From: Castellaniella sp034675905
Lineage (GTDB): Bacteria; Pseudomonadota; Gammaproteobacteria; Burkholderiales; Burkholderiaceae_B
Assembly (NCBI RefSeq): GCF_034675905.1
Contig: NZ_JAUCCV010000010.1
Location: forward strand, 124,001 to 188,000
Direction of reading: 5' to 3'
Length of the DNA stretch: 64,000 bases
Position 1 is the first letter of the stretch, and each line of letters starts with the position of its first letter. Shown one piece after another: positions 61,747-64,000 of this stretch. The notes under the pieces were generated by a model that was not told the DNA's origin, made no database searches, and saw nothing but the letters and a program-made list of their open reading frames with translations. A program made the position numbers and the translations under genes.

Positions 61747-62643
61747 ATGCGGTTGCGGCACATCGAAATCTTCGAGGCCATACGCCAGGCCGGGTCGCTG
61801 ACCCAGGCGGCTGCTTTGCTGAACATCTCGCAGCCCGCCGCCAGCAAGATCCTGGCTCACGCCGAATCCCAACTGGGTTTCAAGCTGTTTGACCGGGTCA
61901 AAGGCCGGCTCGTCCCCACCCGGGAAGCCGAAATCCTGACCCCGCAGATCGAACAGCTAGGCCAGGACCTGGCCCACGTGCGCCGGCTGGCGGCCAATCT
62001 GCGCCAAGGCAGGCAAGGACACCTGCGCATCGGCTGCGCACCCGCCATCGGACTGGGGCTGCTGCCCATGGCCATCCAGCGCTTCCATCCGGGGTCCGAC
62101 GCCTCTTTCAAGATCAGCACCCTGCACAGTCCCGACCTGGTCGAAGGCCTGCACGCCCAGGAACTGGACTTGGTGATTACCTTCGACGATCACGATCACC
62201 CCGGCCTGCGCCGCATCCCTATCGGCGTCACGGAACTGGCCTACCTGAGCCTGACCCCCACCGCCAGCCCCATCAAACTCACCCAACTGGCCAGACGACC
62301 GGTCATCGCGCTGGACACCCGCGATCAGGTCGGCACCGTCATGGACCACGCCCTGCAACAGGCAGGCATCAGCCTGGACACCCGCATCATCGTCCAGACC
62401 CACTACGTAGCCTGCAGCCTGGTCGAGGCCGGCTGCGGCGACGCCATCGTGGACTTGCTGACCGGGCGCGCCATGCTGAAACCCGGCATGACGCTCAGCC
62501 GCCTGGATCCTCCCGTACCGATCCCGATCAACATCATGGTGCACGCCAACGACCCCCTCAGCCTGTTGCATCGCGACTTCATCGATTGCATTCAGGACAT
62601 CTGCACGGCGCTCTCCCACCCGCCGCCCACCCCCGCTTCCTAA
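61747..62643 (+). CDS. LysR-family regulator
   Basis: The 298-residue protein has a LysR-type N-terminal HTH ('RHIEIFEAIRQAGSLTQAAA', 'ISQPAASKILAHAE') and a C-terminal effector domain. It resembles the group of LysR proteins regulating amino-acid or D-amino-acid genes. It diverges from gltI and precedes dadA by 102 bases, so it is the likely controller of this block. The start ATG at 61747 has the family-like beginning 'MRLRHIEIFEAI'. The effector is unknown. Confidence 0.88.
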   Translation: MRLRHIEIFEAIRQAGSLTQAAALLNISQPAASKILAHAESQLGFKLFDRVKGRLVPTREAEILTPQIEQLGQDLAHVRRLAANLRQGRQGHLRIGCAPAIGLGLLPMAIQRFHPGSDASFKISTLHSPDLVEGLHAQELDLVITFDDHDHPGLRRIPIGVTELAYLSLTPTASPIKLTQLARRPVIALDTRDQVGTVMDHALQQAGISLDTRIIVQTHYVACSLVEAGCGDAIVDLLTGRAMLKPGMTLSRLDPPVPIPINIMVHANDPLSLLHRDFIDCIQDICTALSHPPPTPAS

Positions 62644-62745
62644 GCACCCATACCCATTGGTTATGGATGATGCCTTGATCGGCATTTGTCACCGCCCTGG
62701 CTGAGACCGACAATTCCCGCTGTTCCCTGTTCATGGATACGGAAA

Positions 62746-63996
62746 ATGCATGCATGCGTGATTGGCGCCGGTGTCATCGGTGTGACGACGGCTTGGCAAC
62801 TGGCCCGCGAAGGCTGGCAGGTGACGCTGGTCGATGCGGCCACCGAACCGGCCAGCGGCGCCAGCCATGCCAATGGCGGACAGCTCAGCTACAGCTACGT
62901 CGCCCCCTTGGCCGGACCTGGCGTACTGCCGCACCTGCCAAGCTGGCTGCTCAGCCCCAGTTCGCCGCTGCGCTTTCGTCTGCGCGCTGATCCTTTGCAA
63001 TGGCGCTGGTGCCTGCAATTCCTGCAGGCCTGCAATGCCCGCGCCGCTTCGGCGACATCCGCGCAACTGCTGGCCTTGTCTTATCTCAGCCGGCAGGTGC
63101 TGCACGACATTCAGCAGGACAATCCCATCGACTTTGCCCATGCGCGCAACGGCAAGCTGATCGTCTACCGCACGCCCGCGCTGCTGGACAAGGCGCGCGC
63201 GCAGGTCGCCCTGCAGGCCGATCTGGGATCCGACCAGCAGATCCTGACGACCGAACAGCTGATCGCACAAGAGCCTGCGCTGGCGCCGGCCCGCGCCACC
63301 CTGGCGGGCGCGATCTATACGTCCAGCGAAGAGTCCGGGGACTGCGCCCGCTTCACACAAGGACTGGCCAGGCAGCTGGCGACCATGGGTCAGGTGACGC
63401 TGCGTCCGCAGACCACTATTCAACAGCTGGAACGCCATCACGGGCGCATCCGCCGCCTGTTGACCGTGACCGGGGAAGCCATCGAGGCAGACCAGTTCGT
63501 GCTGGCCGCCGGCATGGGCAGCCGCCCGCTGTTGGCTGCCCTGGGCGTACGTGCGCCCCTGTATCCCCTGAAAGGCTACAGCCTGAGCCTGCCGTGCCAT
63601 CAGGAACAGGTCCCCGCCATCAGCGTGACCGACTACGAACGCCGCACGGTCTATGCCAAACTGGGCGATACCCTGCGTATTGCCGCGATGGTCGGCATCG
63701 GCATGCCAAGTCAGGGCATCGAAGCCGACCGCATTGCCCTGGTCAAACGGCAGGCGCAGGAACTGCTGCCGCAAGTGAACCTGGGTCCGGCGCAGGCTTG
63801 GGCGGGACAGCGTCCGGCGACCCCGCATGGCCGCCCCCTGATCGGCCGCAGCCGGGCCGCCGACAATCTGTGGCTGAACATCGGTCACGGCGCACTGGGA
63901 TTCACGCTGGCCTGCGGCAGCAGTCATCTGCTGGGCAGTTTGATGGCCGGCGCAGCACCAGCCATCAACCCCGCCCCCTTCCGACCCGACTGCTGA
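62746..63996 (+). CDS. dadA: FAD-dependent D-amino-acid dehydrogenase (DadA-like)
   Basis: The 416-residue flavoprotein oxidises D-amino acids (typically D-alanine) to 2-oxo acids and passes electrons to the respiratory chain. The FAD motif 'VIGAGVIGVTTAWQLA' is at the N-terminus, followed by 'GASHANGGQLSYSYVAPLA' and, near the end, 'RPATPHGRPLIGRSRAADNL' and 'LWLNIGHGALGFTLACGS'. The ATG at 62746 is preferred because the upstream extension is not family-like. It ends at 63996, near the window edge. Partner alr (dadX) is not visible. Related amine oxidases are the alternative. Confidence 0.88.
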   Translation: MHACVIGAGVIGVTTAWQLAREGWQVTLVDAATEPASGASHANGGQLSYSYVAPLAGPGVLPHLPSWLLSPSSPLRFRLRADPLQWRWCLQFLQACNARAASATSAQLLALSYLSRQVLHDIQQDNPIDFAHARNGKLIVYRTPALLDKARAQVALQADLGSDQQILTTEQLIAQEPALAPARATLAGAIYTSSEESGDCARFTQGLARQLATMGQVTLRPQTTIQQLERHHGRIRRLLTVTGEAIEADQFVLAAGMGSRPLLAALGVRAPLYPLKGYSLSLPCHQEQVPAISVTDYERRTVYAKLGDTLRIAAMVGIGMPSQGIEADRIALVKRQAQELLPQVNLGPAQAWAGQRPATPHGRPLIGRSRAADNLWLNIGHGALGFTLACGSSHLLGSLMAGAAPAINPAPFRPDC

Positions 63997-64000
63997 ACCT

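Noticed and set aside
1..64000. CRISPR array, insertion sequence, prophage or integrase
   Set aside because: No regular direct repeats, transposase, integrase or phage structural motifs were seen on either strand.

Overview
The window is 64 kb of GC-rich bacterial chromosome, densely packed with genes. Gene content and order fit a betaproteobacterium of the order Burkholderiales, most likely family Alcaligenaceae (relatives of Bordetella, Castellaniella or Pusillimonas). The signs are a DUF3460 gene next to scpA, the ubiE / Tim44-like / ubiJ / ubiB / rfaE2 run, the zapD-coaE-prepilin peptidase run, the DUF815 ATPase beside a Nudix/ThiE-like fusion, and a standalone pcm-like methyltransferase. 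I see no IS element, prophage, integrase or CRISPR array. The window therefore looks like core chromosome with a few accessory blocks.

Layout. 0-6.4 kb: end of a LysR regulator, beta-carbonic anhydrase, a Nudix hydrolase, and two GGDEF/EAL proteins flanking a free-methionine-sulfoxide reductase. 6.4-11.1 kb: a TonB-dependent receptor and a secreted YncE-like beta-propeller diverge from a good Fur box, followed by a PQQ-type soluble sugar dehydrogenase. 11.1-14.3 kb: tRNA-Pro(CGG), ispB, DUF815 ATPase and Nudix/ThiE-like fusion. 14.3-25.4 kb: a leftward run of prepilin peptidase, coaE, zapD, then an MdtABC-type RND pump with its outer-membrane lipoprotein. 25.5-30.9 kb: NlpE-like lipoprotein, a stand-alone LuxR-type HTH protein, DUF3460-scpA-panC, and an MFS exporter with a MmyB-like regulator. 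30.9-40.9 kb: a vitamin B12 region with B12-dependent metH, cobC, cobS, cobT, a cobalamin riboswitch, a frameshifted btuB and a btuF whose signal peptide lies in another frame. 41.1-44.5 kb: a three-gene envelope operon (COG3014-type lipoprotein, LpoB-like lipoprotein, FlgT/CsgG-like secreted protein). 44.6-52 kb: thiG-thiD, pcm-like, then rfaE2, ubiB, ubiJ, a Tim44-like protein and ubiE on the minus strand. 52-57 kb: phoBR, ilvA and a third GGDEF protein. 57-64 kb: a D-aminotransferase, a glutamate/aspartate-type ABC transporter (gltIJKL), a LysR regulator and a DadA-like D-amino-acid dehydrogenase.

How the genes work together. MetH needs cobalamin. CobT, CobS and CobC cover late lower-ligand assembly, while the riboswitch-controlled btuB/btuF would supply corrinoid, but both uptake genes are broken or misframed within about 640 bp although every other gene in the window reads intact. 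UbiE, UbiB, UbiJ and IspB all serve ubiquinone synthesis. The gltIJKL, D-aminotransferase and DadA genes look like a module for importing and using amino acids, possibly D-forms. The strongest candidate for a poorly described system is the 41.1-44.5 kb envelope operon, which combines a FlgT-like domain layout with two lipoproteins and no flagellar gene nearby.
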